DNA of 64,000 nt from Archilochus colubris (GCA_023079485.1 CM041104.1:4403676-4467675), one strand, 5' to 3'. Shown: positions 45,895-58,503, numbered from the stretch's first letter. Program-made: numbers and translations. The notes: generated from the letters alone by a model not told the origin.

Positions 45895-46085
45895 ATGTTC
45901 AAATTTGTTTTGCAGTACTTATTATTAATTAAGCTGCAGCTTCAAAGCCTGCAGGCGGCACCCAAGAGCACTGAATGGGATGTCTCCAAGCTTCTATTTT
46001 TATTGGCCAGAGTCTGATCTTGGTCTCATAACAAAGCTTTACTTTCTGATGGAGGTGAAGATCTGATCCTACGTGTTAGTAAAAC
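45895..46085. promoter_or_regulatory. Possible conserved element
   Basis: Includes 'attattaattaagctgcagc' (paired TAAT core followed by a CTGCAG), then 'ctatttttattggccag' with an inverted CCAAT. Texture only; no alignment. Confidence 0.25.
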
Positions 46086-46611
46086 AAGGCTTCACCAATT
46101 ACAGTTGGGAAAAAAAATCTGTCATAGCTCCTTTCTCCACAGGGTTGGTGACTTCATTTTACTGTTCAGCAGCCCATGGAAGGCAGTTTGGGTCCTGGCT
46201 TTGGGAATGGGTATGGTAAGAGAGACTGGGGAAGTGCAGAGCCTCCCCCTCACTGACAGGAGCAAGAGAAATGGCTCATGAAGGTACTGAAGCAAAATGT
46301 GCAGTTCCAGGGATCCAGTAGTGATACAGTAGATAGAATATCCTGCCAAAACGCTGTCTAAGTAGCCATTAATGGACATCTGAGTTTTGCTAAATAATTA
46401 ATGTGTCTGTTGTGTTTTTTTCTTATAGATCTTTCAAGGAATTTAGTTTCTCTTCCTTTGCATTTAGTTTCTGTTCCCTGAAATGCTGCTTCTGAGCCTG
46501 CCTCCCAAAGTGTTTATAGACATTATGTGTAAGGGCATTTTCTAATAGTAGCTCATGTCTGTTATGGCCAAAAAGCATTTAGCCCCAAGTGTGTAAGAGA
46601 TAGATACCTCT

Positions 46612-46722
46612 CTTTGTTCTCATGGTATAGTTTGGAAACTGAAGCATAGAAACTGGAAACTGAAGTAGACTTGCCAAAGGCAAGGTATAGGTCTGGATAC
46701 CAGACAAGAACAAATCTTGTCC
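46612..46722 (-). mobile_element. MIR-like ancient SINE relic
   Basis: 'tttggaaactgaagcatag' and 'gtagacttgccaaaggcaag' followed by 'ggtctggataccagac' parallel the reverse complement of MIR ('gaggaaactgaggcacagag', 'gacttgcccaaggtcac', 'ggattcgaaccc'). The order and spacing are preserved. Confidence 0.5.
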
Positions 46723-47722
46723 TTTGACCAACACAAAGGAAAACTTTATTAATAGAGATTTAAAAATTACTAAATGAACTTCCTGAACCCTAGTATTCAA
46801 GAAGTTCTAAATAATACTCTTTTGTCAGTCTTTATCCATGAGATAATGGCTTTTCTGGTGCTGTCCATTCTGAAAATAGCAGCACCTCACCCTGGCTTTG
46901 CAAGCTCACTTTGCAAACTCCTGCAATGCAGAAATCCTGTATGAGTGATGGAGTATTGAAGGGATGGTAAGATCAACCCCCCCTAGAATATAACTGCTCT
47001 TTTCTCCAATTTTTCATCTGTGTCTCTGAGCTTGGGCTTCCTCAAAGAACTGGGAAAGGTTCTGTTCCTTCTTTCTCCCAGCACCTTGTCAGCTGCAGTA
47101 CAGTATCTCATATTATTATCTCCTTGTCACCAGTTATTTTCCCTAAGATCCAGCTGAACATTTCAGCTTCAGCTTAAAGTTCTCAAAGGCAAAGAAGCAG
47201 ATAGTCATAGCACTAGTGGCTAGATGAAACATAACCCAACGACCAGGGGAGGAAGCAGGGCTGAGTTCTTGGTTTGACCTTTGCTGGAGGTGGGAGATGT
47301 TCACTGACTGCAGTTGTAGATGTGGGTGTGCATTCAGGCAGAACAGGATACACGTGCAGGGAATTTGGAGGCAGATGTTGGATATAGACTGCTCCAGTCC
47401 TCACTGTGGAGATACAGCACAGAGTGCTCTTCTTTGCTCTTAAAAATACCAGGTAGGTCATAAAGTAAGGTGTGATCTTAGCTCCAAATTATGGTCAATT
47501 CCCTGAAAAAAACCAAACCTTTCAGCCCATCCGCTTAGGACAAGGTGTTCTTCCTCTTCTGAAGCACAAAGGAAGGAAATGTATCTTCAGGAAATGTTTA
47601 TTTTACTTGTGGATTGTCTGAAGCAAGGTTCGACAATACCCGGAAAAAAAAAATCTTCACAAAATTAATATAAAAATAGGTGGGGTTATTGACAAAATGC
47701 ACTCTTTTTATGATCTAGAGAG

Positions 47723-47820
47723 AAGAAAATGTGCTGTGATGCTCTGTGCCAGCAGCCAAGGGTACAACTGGGTGACCACACTGCAGATGATGCGTGACCC
47801 GTGGACCCTGTGGGCCAGGT
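47723..47820 (+). other. Weak exon-like segment A
   Basis: Ends at a strong 5' splice-site signal, CCAG|gtgagt (donor 47821). The frame ending ...DPWTLWA is open across the segment and leaves a phase-2 overhang. The upstream 3' splice-site signal is poor (possible AG near 47718). Pairs in phase with segment B at 49898. No protein family recognised. Confidence 0.12.
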
Positions 47821-49897
47821 GAGTCAGGGGCAGTTCCCTGTCCTCATCCTCAGCTCTTTGCACATCTTAAAGCAGCCGTTAGGACACTTAATTACTTAGC
47901 AATATAAATGGTTACATGTTGGAAGGAGAGATGCTACTTAACACCTAACCCAGAGGGGAAAATTAAACCCCCAAACTTGTAGGAAGCCTCCTTCTTGGTT
48001 CAGCCCCCAGGAGATGTTTTAGACACATTTCTGCTGAGTACTGTGGCTCAGATCCCCCCTCCCTTTTTTTCAGTCCTTTTTTTCCTAGTCTTAGAGAGCT
48101 GTAGAGGAAATCTTGAAGGCAGCTGGTCTCTGGAAATGAAACCTATGAGATTTAATTCCATAACTGAAAATGAGGGAGTTAAAAAGAAAATAAAAGAGAT
48201 ATTTAATTTAGTTCTCTGGAACTGTACTCTGCTCAGTCTTCTCCTCCCACCTACACACTATTGATACCCTACCACAGAAAACAAACCCCTGGGTTATTGC
48301 ACAAGCCCAGCCCAGCATGTCCCTGCAGTCTGCCCCAGCCCTGTAACCCCCTGCTCCTTTGGGCTGGCTCCAGCATGGTACACAGTGAGTCTGAGCTGAC
48401 AGAAATAAGCATGGGGAGAGGCTTCCACAGAAACCTCTAAATGGGTTTTAATGTCTCCCGACTGTAGGATTCCCGGAATTAATTTATGTCTGGCTTTTGA
48501 AATCGGGGACACTGTGTTAAGGAAGATGGATGCCCCTAAGAATTATTGAAAAAAGACTGAAGAGATGACAGGGGTGGTTTATGTAGCAAGCCTAGCCATG
48601 GATGCAGAGCAATAAATGTGGTTGGTTGATTTAGATTTTTTTTTTCCAGTGGCAGTGCCCATGTAGTTTATTTATTTATTTTCCCATTTCACTTCAAGGC
48701 ACCTAAAAGCAACAGTCTATTTTATAAATCCCTGTGATTATGGATCTAGAAGGATGGCATTCTTGGTTTCCTCAGAGGCCAGGAGTCTATACCCACAGGA
48801 GACAGATGGGAGAAGTAGCCAGCATGCTTTCTATATTATTGCACAGAATTGCAGGAACTGGTTTTGGTTTACACCGCATGGGGGAACGCAAAGTCTGGGC
48901 AGAGCATCTCCATTTACTGCTCCCACTGCAAGCAGCCAAGGCAGGATTCCTTACACTGCCTCCATGCAGTTACTGGGGAGGGAATAATGTGCCTCCTGCC
49001 CTGTAAAAAATTCAAGCAACTGCTCTGTATCAACTTCTTCCATTATCCCACTGGTAGGATACAGCCCAAAAAGATGAGAACTGCTTTAGTTATTGTGACA
49101 AGCTGGGGTGAAAGTCCAGGCTGGTTCAGCTCCTTTCTCCATTTCCATTTCAGTGCCTCGTGCCAGCAGAATGGCTCCAATAAGTGCTGGAAAAAAGCTG
49201 CCCCATACTTTCTCCTGCAGGGCAGCAGTGGCTGATGACATTCTGAGCCCCTCAGGATGTGGATAGCAAATAGGGATCATTGCTGCAGGATGAGTCAGGT
49301 TGCACTACAAAGAAAATTGTTTCTCCATAGTTTAGAGGAAGATGTTGAAAAGTACGGGATTTAGTTTACATTTTTTCGTGGGCCACAAGGTCATCTAAGG
49401 AGTAAGAGATGGATTTAGATTTAGAGTCATCTCTGAGCTTTGAGGGGAAAAAAACCCAAAGAAACAAAAAACAACAGGCATGTTTGATTTTGGTGCTTTG
49501 CTTCATCTTCTTGCTGCCTTGGTAATGGGGCCACTTGTGGTATTGTGGGGGCAGCCCCACAAGATCTCTAACCCTTCCCTCCTCTTCCTACCATTTACCT
49601 CCTCCCCAGCCCTACCAGAGACAAATATAAACTTTCTTAAAATGAACACAAGACTCATTCCACTTGACCAAGCCTGACTTCCCAGAAAGCAAACAGAGCC
49701 AGCCAGCCCCCCCCCCTCCTGGAGCTGCCAGCCTGCAGAGAGGCAGCTGAGGGAACCAGAACAATCCTAAGCCTTTTGTGTTGGAGAAGGAGGTCCCAAG
49801 GAGAGGAAAGCCACCTAAGGGACTTCCAGATGTCCACTGTAGATCAGCAATGTGACTGAGTGCTTTAATTTTCACAGTTCTGATTTCTTTTTTTCAG

Positions 49898-49960
49898 GCT
49901 CTGTTGTATCCTGGATAACTGGATGCAACCCTGCCCTGATCATGGATCAAAAGGAGCCAG
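49898..49960 (+). other. Weak exon-like segment B
   Basis: Preceded by a good pyrimidine tract ('tgatttctttttttcag', ending 49897) and followed by CAG|gtcagt (donor 49961). The frame that would continue from segment A (AG then G, CTC TGT TGT ATC ...) is open through all 63 bases and again ends in phase 2. Open 63-base segments are common by chance. Confidence 0.12.
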
Positions 49961-51404
49961 GTCAGTAGCACATCTTAGAGCAATTGATAGGAGAGGGCTC
50001 TTCAGAGCTCAACACTTGAACTAATCTGAACAGGGAAAGAGCTGATTCATTTTTGGATCATTTTTAGTATTGTATTTTCTTTTAAATAAAAGGAAAAACA
50101 GAAAAAGAAAGCAAAAGCCTCACACCACCACCAAACCAGTGAATATTCATTAAAAGAATGACTAGAAACTAAAGATTAAAATATGCTGAACATCTTTCCA
50201 ACCTAATTTTGCTTTCAGGGTAGATTAAATTCATTGCTGCCATACAGAGTGGGATTGGGATGTGGTAGTGCTGCACCAGCTGGCCACAACAGTGGACGAA
50301 TGAGTGGACACTGGAAAGGCTTCAGTTCCTGCATGCCAGGGCAGCTCTCCCAGACACTGGACATCCCCCCAGCACTTGTGCCAAGCCTCATTGCTTTGTC
50401 CTTCGATGTCTGGTAGTGTACTCGAGGCAGCAGAGCTCTGTGGTGCAGCTGCCCTAAAACCACAAGACCAGCTGTGACCTTTTGGACTTGAAGTCCACAC
50501 TTTTGCTGAGATTCTCAACCCAGAGGCACTCCCTGTGTAATTCCCTGGGAGCAGCTGGGAGCAGGTGTTGCCTATGGTACTGAAATGATTCTCTCTGAAA
50601 GAGCATGGGAAAGAAATGAGTGTAGACAAAATAATAAATACACCTGTATAGGGCTCCTTTTCCTTGTTTTGGAACCTAGGTCAGAGTTATCTGATATGTC
50701 CCGGATCCCCTCTTCCTGTACTTGTCATCTTTGTCTAACTCATGATGTTTATCTGCCTTCCCTCTGCCAGGACAGGTATCTTTGATCTCTTCTGGCCTTG
50801 CTGTTAAGCACTCTCTCTTGCAATGAAAGCAGGATCCCCTCTAATCCCAAAACATCCTGTGTGACTGTGTGAGTCTCTCAAGTCTCTTCATATTTCTAGA
50901 AATACCTGGCTTGTTTTGTTTGTTTTTTTTTTTATAGAAAAAAAAAGAAAAGAAGGAAAAAGTGTGCAAGCCTTTTTTACTCTGCACCAAACCTGCTCTT
51001 TGTGGAAAAAAATCTTAAACTAAAGCATCTGACACAAACTGCAGTGAGCAGTGACTACCCAGGGCTGAGCTCAAACACTTTCTGCCTTGTCTGTGCTGTT
51101 ATTCACAGACTGTCTTGACAAAAACAAATAAAATGTAGCTGATGAAGATTGGCCATCATTTCTATGAATTATGTGCTACTAGGCATGACATTAAGTTTAA
51201 AAGCCAAATAAATAGTAAAAAATTATTTTTATATTTCTACTTGCATCTTTTTCTTTTTGTTCCTTCCTCTATAAGCATTATCTGTCCAAGCAAGAACAGA
51301 TTAAAACAAATTGTTAGACCACTCTGTTTTTCCCTCTTACTGTTTTATCTCCTGAGCAACCTTATTTGGTACAAGACAAATAATCTGAATTCCTGAAGTC
51401 AGAA

Positions 51405-51565
51405 ACAAGGAGCGGGTGTCCGGGAAACTGGCTGCTGATCTAATGCAGTTTTTGCAAGTGTGGTTATGGTTAGAAACTCTAAAAATGGCACCGTGTTACT
51501 GTACACACGGTAACTGCACCCTGTGTGTCAATGTCTGAGTCACAGGAGTGTAGTTTACTGACAAA
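51405..51565. promoter_or_regulatory. Possible regulatory element with RUNX motif and inverted repeat
   Basis: Contains a RUNX-type core in 'gtgtggttatggtt' and, about 30 bases on, an inverted repeat 'ccgtgt...acacgg' (51491-51510, 8-base spacer). Four or more CpGs survive here in otherwise CpG-poor surroundings. Function inferred only. Confidence 0.28.
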
Positions 51566-52029
51566 AACATGTTTTACTGCTCCTGGCTGGAAGGAATCAA
51601 TAGAGTTGGAAGATAAAGGAGCTGAGCTCGCTGCATCCCGTGTCACCCAACCCAGTGACCAAGCTGGGTGCCTACCCAGGGTTTGCAGGTGGTGAGAGGG
51701 ATGGCAGCAGAGAAGGGGATTGATTTGGCAAGAGGTCTTGAGCCATGTGTTGGTTAAGTGAAAGGAAATGGGGTGTGGGTGTCAGATGAAGAAGCCAGTG
51801 AGTGGGGATCCCTGCCTGGCACCCCCAGGGAGGGGCTGTGCTGGGGGAGTGCAGGCTGGAGAGGTGCAGGATGCCCATGGGAATGAACCCATTCTGTTTC
51901 TGTGAAAGCTTTTGGAAAGTTTTGTTCCCAGCCCCATGCAGAACAGAAGTGGCTTTCCAGGCCTTGATGCTGTGAAACAGAATTGTCACTCTCTGGCTCC
52001 TTCTCCCCCCACCACAGGACAGGCTTCTT

Positions 52030-52325
52030 CCACCAGCACATGAACTGGCAAAGCTTAGTTCTGTTGCTTTTATTGAACTGAGCTGACTTGATCTGGCAGT
52101 AACTAAATTAACAGAATGCATTTCTTTTAAAAGACACCCCATTTCCCTTTTTTTTAATCTTTTAAATAATAAATATCCACCAAGGAGACGGGCTGGCATT
52201 CCCATCCTGCACACATTCATCCTAACCTTTACTATTGACTGACTCATGCAGCATGCATCTGCAAGAGTTATTAATGGAAAGTATTAAATACATTTGGTTT
52301 AATATTTGGTAAATAGGAGGTGTCT
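52030..52325. promoter_or_regulatory. Possible conserved non-coding element
   Basis: Non-repetitive AT-rich sequence with an AP-1/MAF-like 'tgactgactcatgcagcatg' (about 52236-52255) followed by 'gagttattaatgg'. Texture resembles other candidate elements here. Confidence 0.28.
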
Positions 52326-52805
52326 TTGTGCTTGACTTTGTGTTTCAAATGTCTATGTTTGTGTTATTTATATTAATATATTTCATGGGCTGCTTAATAA
52401 TAGTAGCAATTAAGATAATAACAATAAATACTAATAATGCTGAGCTCTTCTGCTTTTCATCAAAGGAGGTCAAGACTCAAGGGTATACCTCTGGGGCTGG
52501 TATAATGTAGATCTGAACTCCTCCTGGTATTTCTTTTTGTGCAAAGTTAGGAGTATCATGCAAAGATCAGATCGCCTGTATTTTGGCCTCTGGAATGTCT
52601 CTTAGGAATTATAAATGCCAGTAAGAAACATAAAATTGGAAACAAAACAAACACCAGGACATTGAAAAATGTAACCACAAATACTGACCTATTTGGGGTT
52701 TTTTTCTGATTTAGCAGAATGCTATTAATATTATAATTAAAGCTTTTTTCTAGCCCGGGGGCTTGAACACCTGGCTCTTATTAGAGCTGGATCTATAGCA
52801 TGTGG

Positions 52806-52832
52806 TGGGGGGGGGAGGGAAAAAAAAAAAGA
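52806..52832 (+). repeat. G-run and A-run low-complexity tract
   Basis: A run of about ten G followed by 'aggg' and a run of A. Simple sequence; a quadruplex is possible on this strand. Confidence 0.75.
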
Positions 52833-52839
52833 CGAGGAG

Positions 52840-55570
52840 ATGGCCCAAAGCAGAACACAAGAGGGCACAGTGGCACCTGTGGTGCACTTTGCTTTCCACT
52901 GGCTTTTTGAAATGGTGAGTGCAGGGTGAACTCAGCCCTCTGTTTGCATGGAGTAAATAAGTATGGTAAGATAAGTGATTAGCTGGAATGGTAAAAATTT
53001 AATATTGTCGATTTGGAGTGAATTGTTTATTAGAGTTCTTTTGGTTTTGTTTTGGTTTGGGTTTTTTTGCTTAGTTATGAGGGTCAAAGGTAGGGTGTGA
53101 TAGCTGGATCAAAGAAGGTTAATCTGGCAATCAGCCCCACTAGAAGCTTAACAGAACCTGGGCAGTCAGAAGGGAAGGGAACAAGTATCTTAATTAAGGT
53201 ACAAAAAAGCCATTCCAGGCAAGTGCTTTCTGAAGTTTTCCTCTTCTGTTCCCCTATTCTTCTACTTCATTCTGCTAAAGAAAACTAGCTCTGCAATTTC
53301 GGAAGCAAAAGATACTAATACTGCTTTTCATTTTCTCTTCAAGGAGGATGTATGTTTCTGCAACATCTCATTCATGTGCCTGATCAGAAGTGGCCCAAGC
53401 AAAACCCAGCAGTGTTAGCTGAACCTTAAGCAACCTCTCCCTGGTGGATACTGCTGAACTGAGAGGTCAGTGGTGAAAATTTGCTTCTGAAAGAGATAGT
53501 GCTGCAAATAGCTATTTGGAAGGCAGTGGCACAGAAATATGCAATATTCTATCTCAGATATTAATCTGAAGTTCAGAGACCACAGAGGTCCTTAGACACC
53601 TCATGCAGGATTCTTGCTGGGGGACCAAGTGGCCTCCTTGCACCATGGTCACCAGCCTGGGTTGGATTTTGTGAAATGAGAACTGGAGTCAGAATAGTTC
53701 CACCAGAATAAGCCCAGCAAAGGGTTGCAAACAATCTTTTTTTTATTCATTCTGTCACAGTTTCTGGCTTTTTCAGGAGATTGCAGACTGGTCCTTTGCT
53801 ATGGGAATTGAGGTTGAAACCTCTGAATGCTGTAATCCATGACATGACATTATTTCACAATTAAAAAATAACAATCACCTTTTTTTTTTCTTTTTTTTCC
53901 CAAGAAACTTCACTCTCATGTCTCCCATACATACTATTTGTAAAACACAACTTCTCCTCCCACCCAAACATCCTCATTTGGTTTCTTACCCCCCCCCAGC
54001 AATCAATCAGCCGGTTACTGTATAAGGAGCTGTGAAAAGATGATGCCATTCCACACTGCATGCAGAAAAAGTAAAGAAACAGGATCATTAACATCTTAAT
54101 ATCCTGTCCTGACATCTCACAAATTATTTTAGACTTCATAGCCAATATAAACAGGTTTGTTTTCAACTCCCCTAATTGCTTGCTAATTGAGAGCAGATGC
54201 AGGCCTTAACTTTCAGCAGATAAAGAACAGCCTCTTCTCTGGGGTTTTGCATCTATCATGAGGTCTCTGAAGTCTGCTGGAGCTTCTCTGGCTAGGGATG
54301 CTGAGGCAGAGAGGAATTGGAGCTGCTCCTCTTGAATTACTCCTGAAGCCTCAGTGAGACAGAAGGGAAGACAGAGCTGTGGGACTCATCAGTAACATCA
54401 TCATCATTATTGTTTCATTTCGTACTCCAGTGCACTTTCTGCACCAGTGTAGGTTGCCTTCTGGGGGGGGAGTTCTCCGAATTATAGATGGGTTTCTCGT
54501 TATGATAGAAATCACTGGGTTTATGAAAAATGCATTGCTGTCATATTCCATTATCTACTTCCTCCCATGCTGCAATCCTGTAGCTTGCAAGTCATTAGAT
54601 CCTTTTTCAGAGTTCCTTTGAAATAATCCTTTCAAAAAACACTATTCATTGGGTATGACCCCGGAGAGATACTGTCTGGTACTAAAGCTCTCTTTTAGTT
54701 CTGCGAGAGAGACCTGTAACAACAAGATAAGTACATGTATATTCCAAGTCATGTCTGGAGTTTGCTGCCTCCCATTAAATGCAATAGGAGCTCACAGTTC
54801 AAATGGTAGAATTTTGCTTTGTAAATGTAGGAGAAAATTCAGTTCAGATATATAGGTAAATTTGCATTTGGTAGTGATTTAATGTTCCATGGTCTGTTTT
54901 AGTTTCCAACTTAAATATTACATTAAAACCAGCAATAAAAAATAAAAAAAAAAAAAGGAAAAAGCCTGCTAACTGCTGGGTTCAGAAAGAGTGGATGTGA
55001 TTTTGTTCTTGCTGTCAGTGTAGCAGTGAGCTGCCTTTTACTCTCTCCTCTTCATTTAGCAAGTCAGCAGCAGCAGTTAAATGATAGCCCTCCGGTCTTT
55101 CCTCAGGACTGCTCTGCAAATGAAAGCAGGAGCTTCAAATCCTTGTGTTTTTCCTATCACTTAAAAGGTGTTTTGTGAATTTTAACATTTTTGCATCTCT
55201 CTGTGGAAAGGCAGAAGGATGTGAGTGTTCTGGGTGAGAAGTGCCCTCTGTACAGGGAGGCTGCACGGGGTTGTGCAACTGGGTGCAGGAGGTCACAAAG
55301 GGATATTTAAAATTGGAAAAGAATAGGAAAAAAACCCACAAGCAACAAAACAAACCCAAACAAACAAACTTAAGCAAAAAACCAAACCCAGTTTAGTGGT
55401 TTGTGAATGATAAATGGGTAGAAAAAAAAGGGAAGAGTTCACATCTAACCAGTGTCACTCAGAAATACCTGAAGCACCTGGTGTCTGGATTATGAAACAT
55501 TGCTGAGTCTCAGAAGTAAAAAAATCTTCAGGTTTTCACTGCTATTTCTTCCCAAAGCCTTTTTCCTCTC
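52840..55570. other. Non-coding DNA, nothing recognised
   Basis: Contains T/G-rich (53038-53070), T-rich (53879-53898) and A-rich (54939-54960, 55325-55385) tracts. No gene or repeat family seen. Confidence 0.45.
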
Positions 55571-55574
55571 CTAG

Positions 55575-55895
55575 GGCTGGCTCCGGGCTGCCCTGCACAC
55601 CCAGCCTCACCCCTGCAGACGTGATCCCTCCCTGGAAAGTTGCCACAAACCTTGCAGAATAAAGTCCTGCTCTGATGTGAGGGGTTTACCAGGAGGGCAG
55701 GGGGCTGGCAGGCAGCAGCACCCGGCAGAGCAAACTAAAGCAGCGGCCCATTAAATCAGCACACTGGGGCCTCGCCATTTACAGTCACACAGTCAGATGT
55801 TTCCAGTAATTATTTCCCCATAGCATTTTTATTAGGTGCTCCATAAATAATATTCACTGCCATGCTCTTCTCGTGGTCTTTTTTTATCAAAAGAG
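55575..55895. promoter_or_regulatory. Candidate conserved non-coding element
   Basis: A GC-richer left part (55575-55760, with several CpGs) passes into an AT-rich right part with 'cccattaaatcagcacac', 'ccagtaattatttcccc' and 'ctccataaataatattcac'. Mixed composition with retained CpGs and TAAT cores resembles the 16.7-17.8 kb cluster. Conservation untested. Confidence 0.38.
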
Positions 55896-55899
55896 GGGG

Positions 55900-57170
55900 A
55901 GGAGAGGACAGAAGAGAAGAGGAATTTGCTTTTACCTTCAGCTGGGTTTTGAGGTGATTCTGTCTTTCAGTCCTGTTGAAGCAGATCTGAGCTTGGAAAA
56001 TAAGGGAAAATTAGGTCCTCACTGACTGAATGTTTTCCCCCAAAACCATCATCGGACCCACTTAATGCAAGGCAAGTTGTTATTTCAGATCTATATTTGT
56101 TTATGGATCCCACAAAGACCTGGGATGAACAGGCAGGTGAGTGCTGGGATTGGACTGGGATTTTTTCTCTACCAGCTCTTTCTTTTTTTTTTTTTTCCTG
56201 TAGTTTTTATGTAGGTCAAATCCAGGGTCATCACACCAACAGGCAGCACTGTCTTCTCTCTAGAAAGACCTTCTCAGAGCTCAACACTGTTGCTTTGTGT
56301 TTAACCTGCTCTGTACATGCATTGCCTTTTGACAAACACTGGCTTTTGGGTGGAGGCTACTGTGCAAAGGCTTTTTCCAGGAAATATCACTGTGTTGCCT
56401 GAGTTATAGTATATATAAGTTAAGCTATACAGCTTCTTTCCTGGCACTAGGACTTGTGTTTTGTAAAGGGCTTTTACTCAGGTATTTGATTTTCAACATC
56501 AATTTTCTAGCCAAAGTAAAATTCCCCAAATAAACTCAAGGATCTGGGGACTTATTTTTTCACTTATTGGACTGCAGTATTGTGACCAGCCCCAAGCAGA
56601 ACTCAGAGGAGCAATTGACAAAGGAGGTGGAATAAATAGTCATGGTTCATGTTTGCTACTACAGAGGTTACAAACCATTCAGCCCGTGTTTACAGAACTT
56701 CTAAGCAGCAGCAGCAGGTCTGTATTTATATAGATCTACCAGCAGTGCAATACTTCTGTCAAAGTTCAAAATCTGTGCAGCAAGTGTAGGTGAGCACAGG
56801 GAGCACAGAAGCTTTTAACAGCTGGGCAGAATGTAGAGCTTTCAATACAACACTGGTTTTGCTGATATTAAGAGTCAGTGTCTCCTCAGCTTTGGTGGTC
56901 TTGCTGCTTGGTTGTTTCCATGTTCCTATATGAGGCTATATGGCTGTATTTCAAAAAGAGTGGAGTCTTTTCATTAAGGTAATCACCAGGGCCCTGGCAG
57001 CAGCTCTGGTTGCTGGCTGAAATACATAGTAGGGTCATTTAGCCCATGATCCAAGACTGGGGTCAGACCTAACAAGGGCCCTCACACCTTGTCTAGAAGA
57101 GCCATGTGAGACAAATCCCTCCATCTCTGGATTCAGAAGCCTGTCCCAGCTGGAATTTGCTCTGCCTTTG
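55900..57170. other. Non-coding DNA, nothing recognised
   Basis: A T-run occurs at 56183-56198. No gene or repeat supported. Confidence 0.45.
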
Positions 57171-57173
57171 GCC

Positions 57174-57439
57174 ATGGCTTTAGCAGTGCCAGGGGACATC
57201 ATGTCAGTGAGAAACAACAAATCATTGCTTTTTCAGGAAATCTCATCTCCAGATAATTTCTCAGTTCCTTTTGGTCTTGGTTCTGTTTCTGGACTGCTCA
57301 AGCAGGGGAAGTTGCAGTCTGAACTTATATATGAACCCATTCAATATACAGGTATGTATCTATTTTGTGGTATAAGAAGACTCAGTTCAGTAGTGAACAC
57401 AGAACGCTGGCATTTTATAATTTCCTCTTGCTCCAGCAG
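57174..57439 (+). CDS. Putative first coding exon of a four-exon model (speculative)
   Basis: The ATG at 57174 sits in a very good initiation context (GCCATGG). The frame stays open for 88 complete codons to a 5' splice-site-like CAG|gtaaaa at 57440, just before an in-frame TAA. The peptide starts MALAVPGDIMSVRNN and has no recognisable domain, signal peptide or membrane segment. The donor leaves phase 2, matching the next candidate exon at 58464. An alternative donor, ACAG|gtatgt at 57352, is stronger but would run into a stop in the next segment. No promoter or upstream exon was identified. Chance remains likely. Confidence 0.15.
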
Positions 57440-57736
57440 GTAAAAGATTAACCCATTGTTTTTCCTCTCTGAAGGAACAGAGAAAAATATAAACTCTGCA
57501 AAGACCCTGACTTTTTTTAAAAATAATAATCCATTGAGTTTTTAAAGAAATGTTTTATTGGAACCATAAGGCCTCTTTTTTTGAGAGAGAGAGAAAATTT
57601 GAAATCCGGAGTTTATTTTTCCTTCAGTGTCTCTCCTAAGAACCAACAGGAATTGAGATATTTTTTTTTCTCTCTTGCGTTTGTGCCTACTTATTAAACA
57701 CACATGTGGCCTGGATTCCTTGCGTAGGTGCAAAGA

Positions 57737-57872
57737 GGTTTGGAAAAAAAAAAAAAAAGAGAGAAAAAGAAAAAAAGGTGTAACCCAGTCCATTGACCTG
57801 TCTCTTTGCCCTTAGGACTCTTTCGAACAGCTGTGAGAAAAAGAAAAAGAAGGGGGGGAGAGAGAAAAAAGG
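57737..57872 (+). repeat. Polypurine tracts (A/G), triplex-prone
   Basis: Two long purine-only runs (57737-57778 and 57836-57872, the latter containing seven consecutive G) flank a mixed segment. Long polypurine/polypyrimidine runs can adopt intramolecular triplexes. The cysteine-poor, phenylalanine-rich minus-strand frames here are artefacts. Confidence 0.7.
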
Positions 57873-58463
57873 AGGCAGTTTAACAAGCCAAATCCAGATG
57901 TTCATTTCATACACACACCCTGAACAGCTTTTGCATGGTTTATTTCGTTTTCTGAAACCATTTTTCACCAGCCTGTTTTCTCAGCTGGGAAACTTCTGGT
58001 GTAGTGTTTTCAAAAAAATATTGCATTTGGCATTACAAGAAAACAGAGCCTTTAAGACATTAAAAGGACAATATCCTTGTTTGACTTGGCCCAGGGAAGC
58101 AGGGCTATAGGAATTTTAGATTTTTGTACCACCCAAAGAATAGGTAAAAGAAATTTTCCACTCTTAAACCCAGTTTACATGGGAATTTGAGAGTTGATTT
58201 AGCTTCTTTTTTTTTTTCCCTGTTAAAGACTTCTCATAGAACTTTGTGTTTGGGTAGTGGGACTTTATTAGCGTGAAGGAATGAACAAGGTAGTAGCAAT
58301 CAGCTTACATCTAGATTCTGATAAACCATGTGACAATAACTTCAGTTGTTTTGTGAGGTCCTGCTATGCTCATTCACACCAACCAGTAGGTAATGCAGAC
58401 CTAAAAAAAAAAATAATCTGAAAAGCCTGAAAACATTTAATCCTGGTTTCTTTTCATTTACAG

Positions 58464-58503
58464 TCGAGTGAAGCTGCATCAGATGAACTGCAATTCTTTT
58501 CAG
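58464..58503 (+). CDS. Putative second exon of the four-exon model (speculative)
   Basis: Forty bases between a strong 3' splice-site signal ('tttcttttcatttacag', ending 58463) and CAG|gtgtgt (donor 58504). In the frame inherited from the 57.2 kb segment it reads RVKLHQMNCNSFQ and ends in phase 0. Another frame (SSEAASDELQFFS) is also open. No homology recognised. Confidence 0.15.

Larger units (their letters stand above)
46723..51400. other. Non-coding DNA
   Basis: Apart from the two weak exon-like segments (47.7 and 49.9 kb), I see short frames, a C9 run near 49710 and T/A-rich tracts at 50915-50950. No repeat family recognised. Confidence 0.4.

Noticed and set aside
47627..47640. 'ggttcgacaatacc', similar to a tRNA B box/T-arm
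   Set aside because: No A box, acceptor stem or anticodon arm at the right distance upstream; isolated match.
51672..52247. 191-codon minus-strand open frame
   Set aside because: Runs through serine/proline/leucine-rich sequence with no domain, no flanking splice or poly(A) signals, and overlaps a block that looks like regulatory DNA.
55684..55705. Possible CTCF-like motif 'taccaggagggcagggg'
   Set aside because: The alignment to the CTCF core is shifted by one and misses key G positions.
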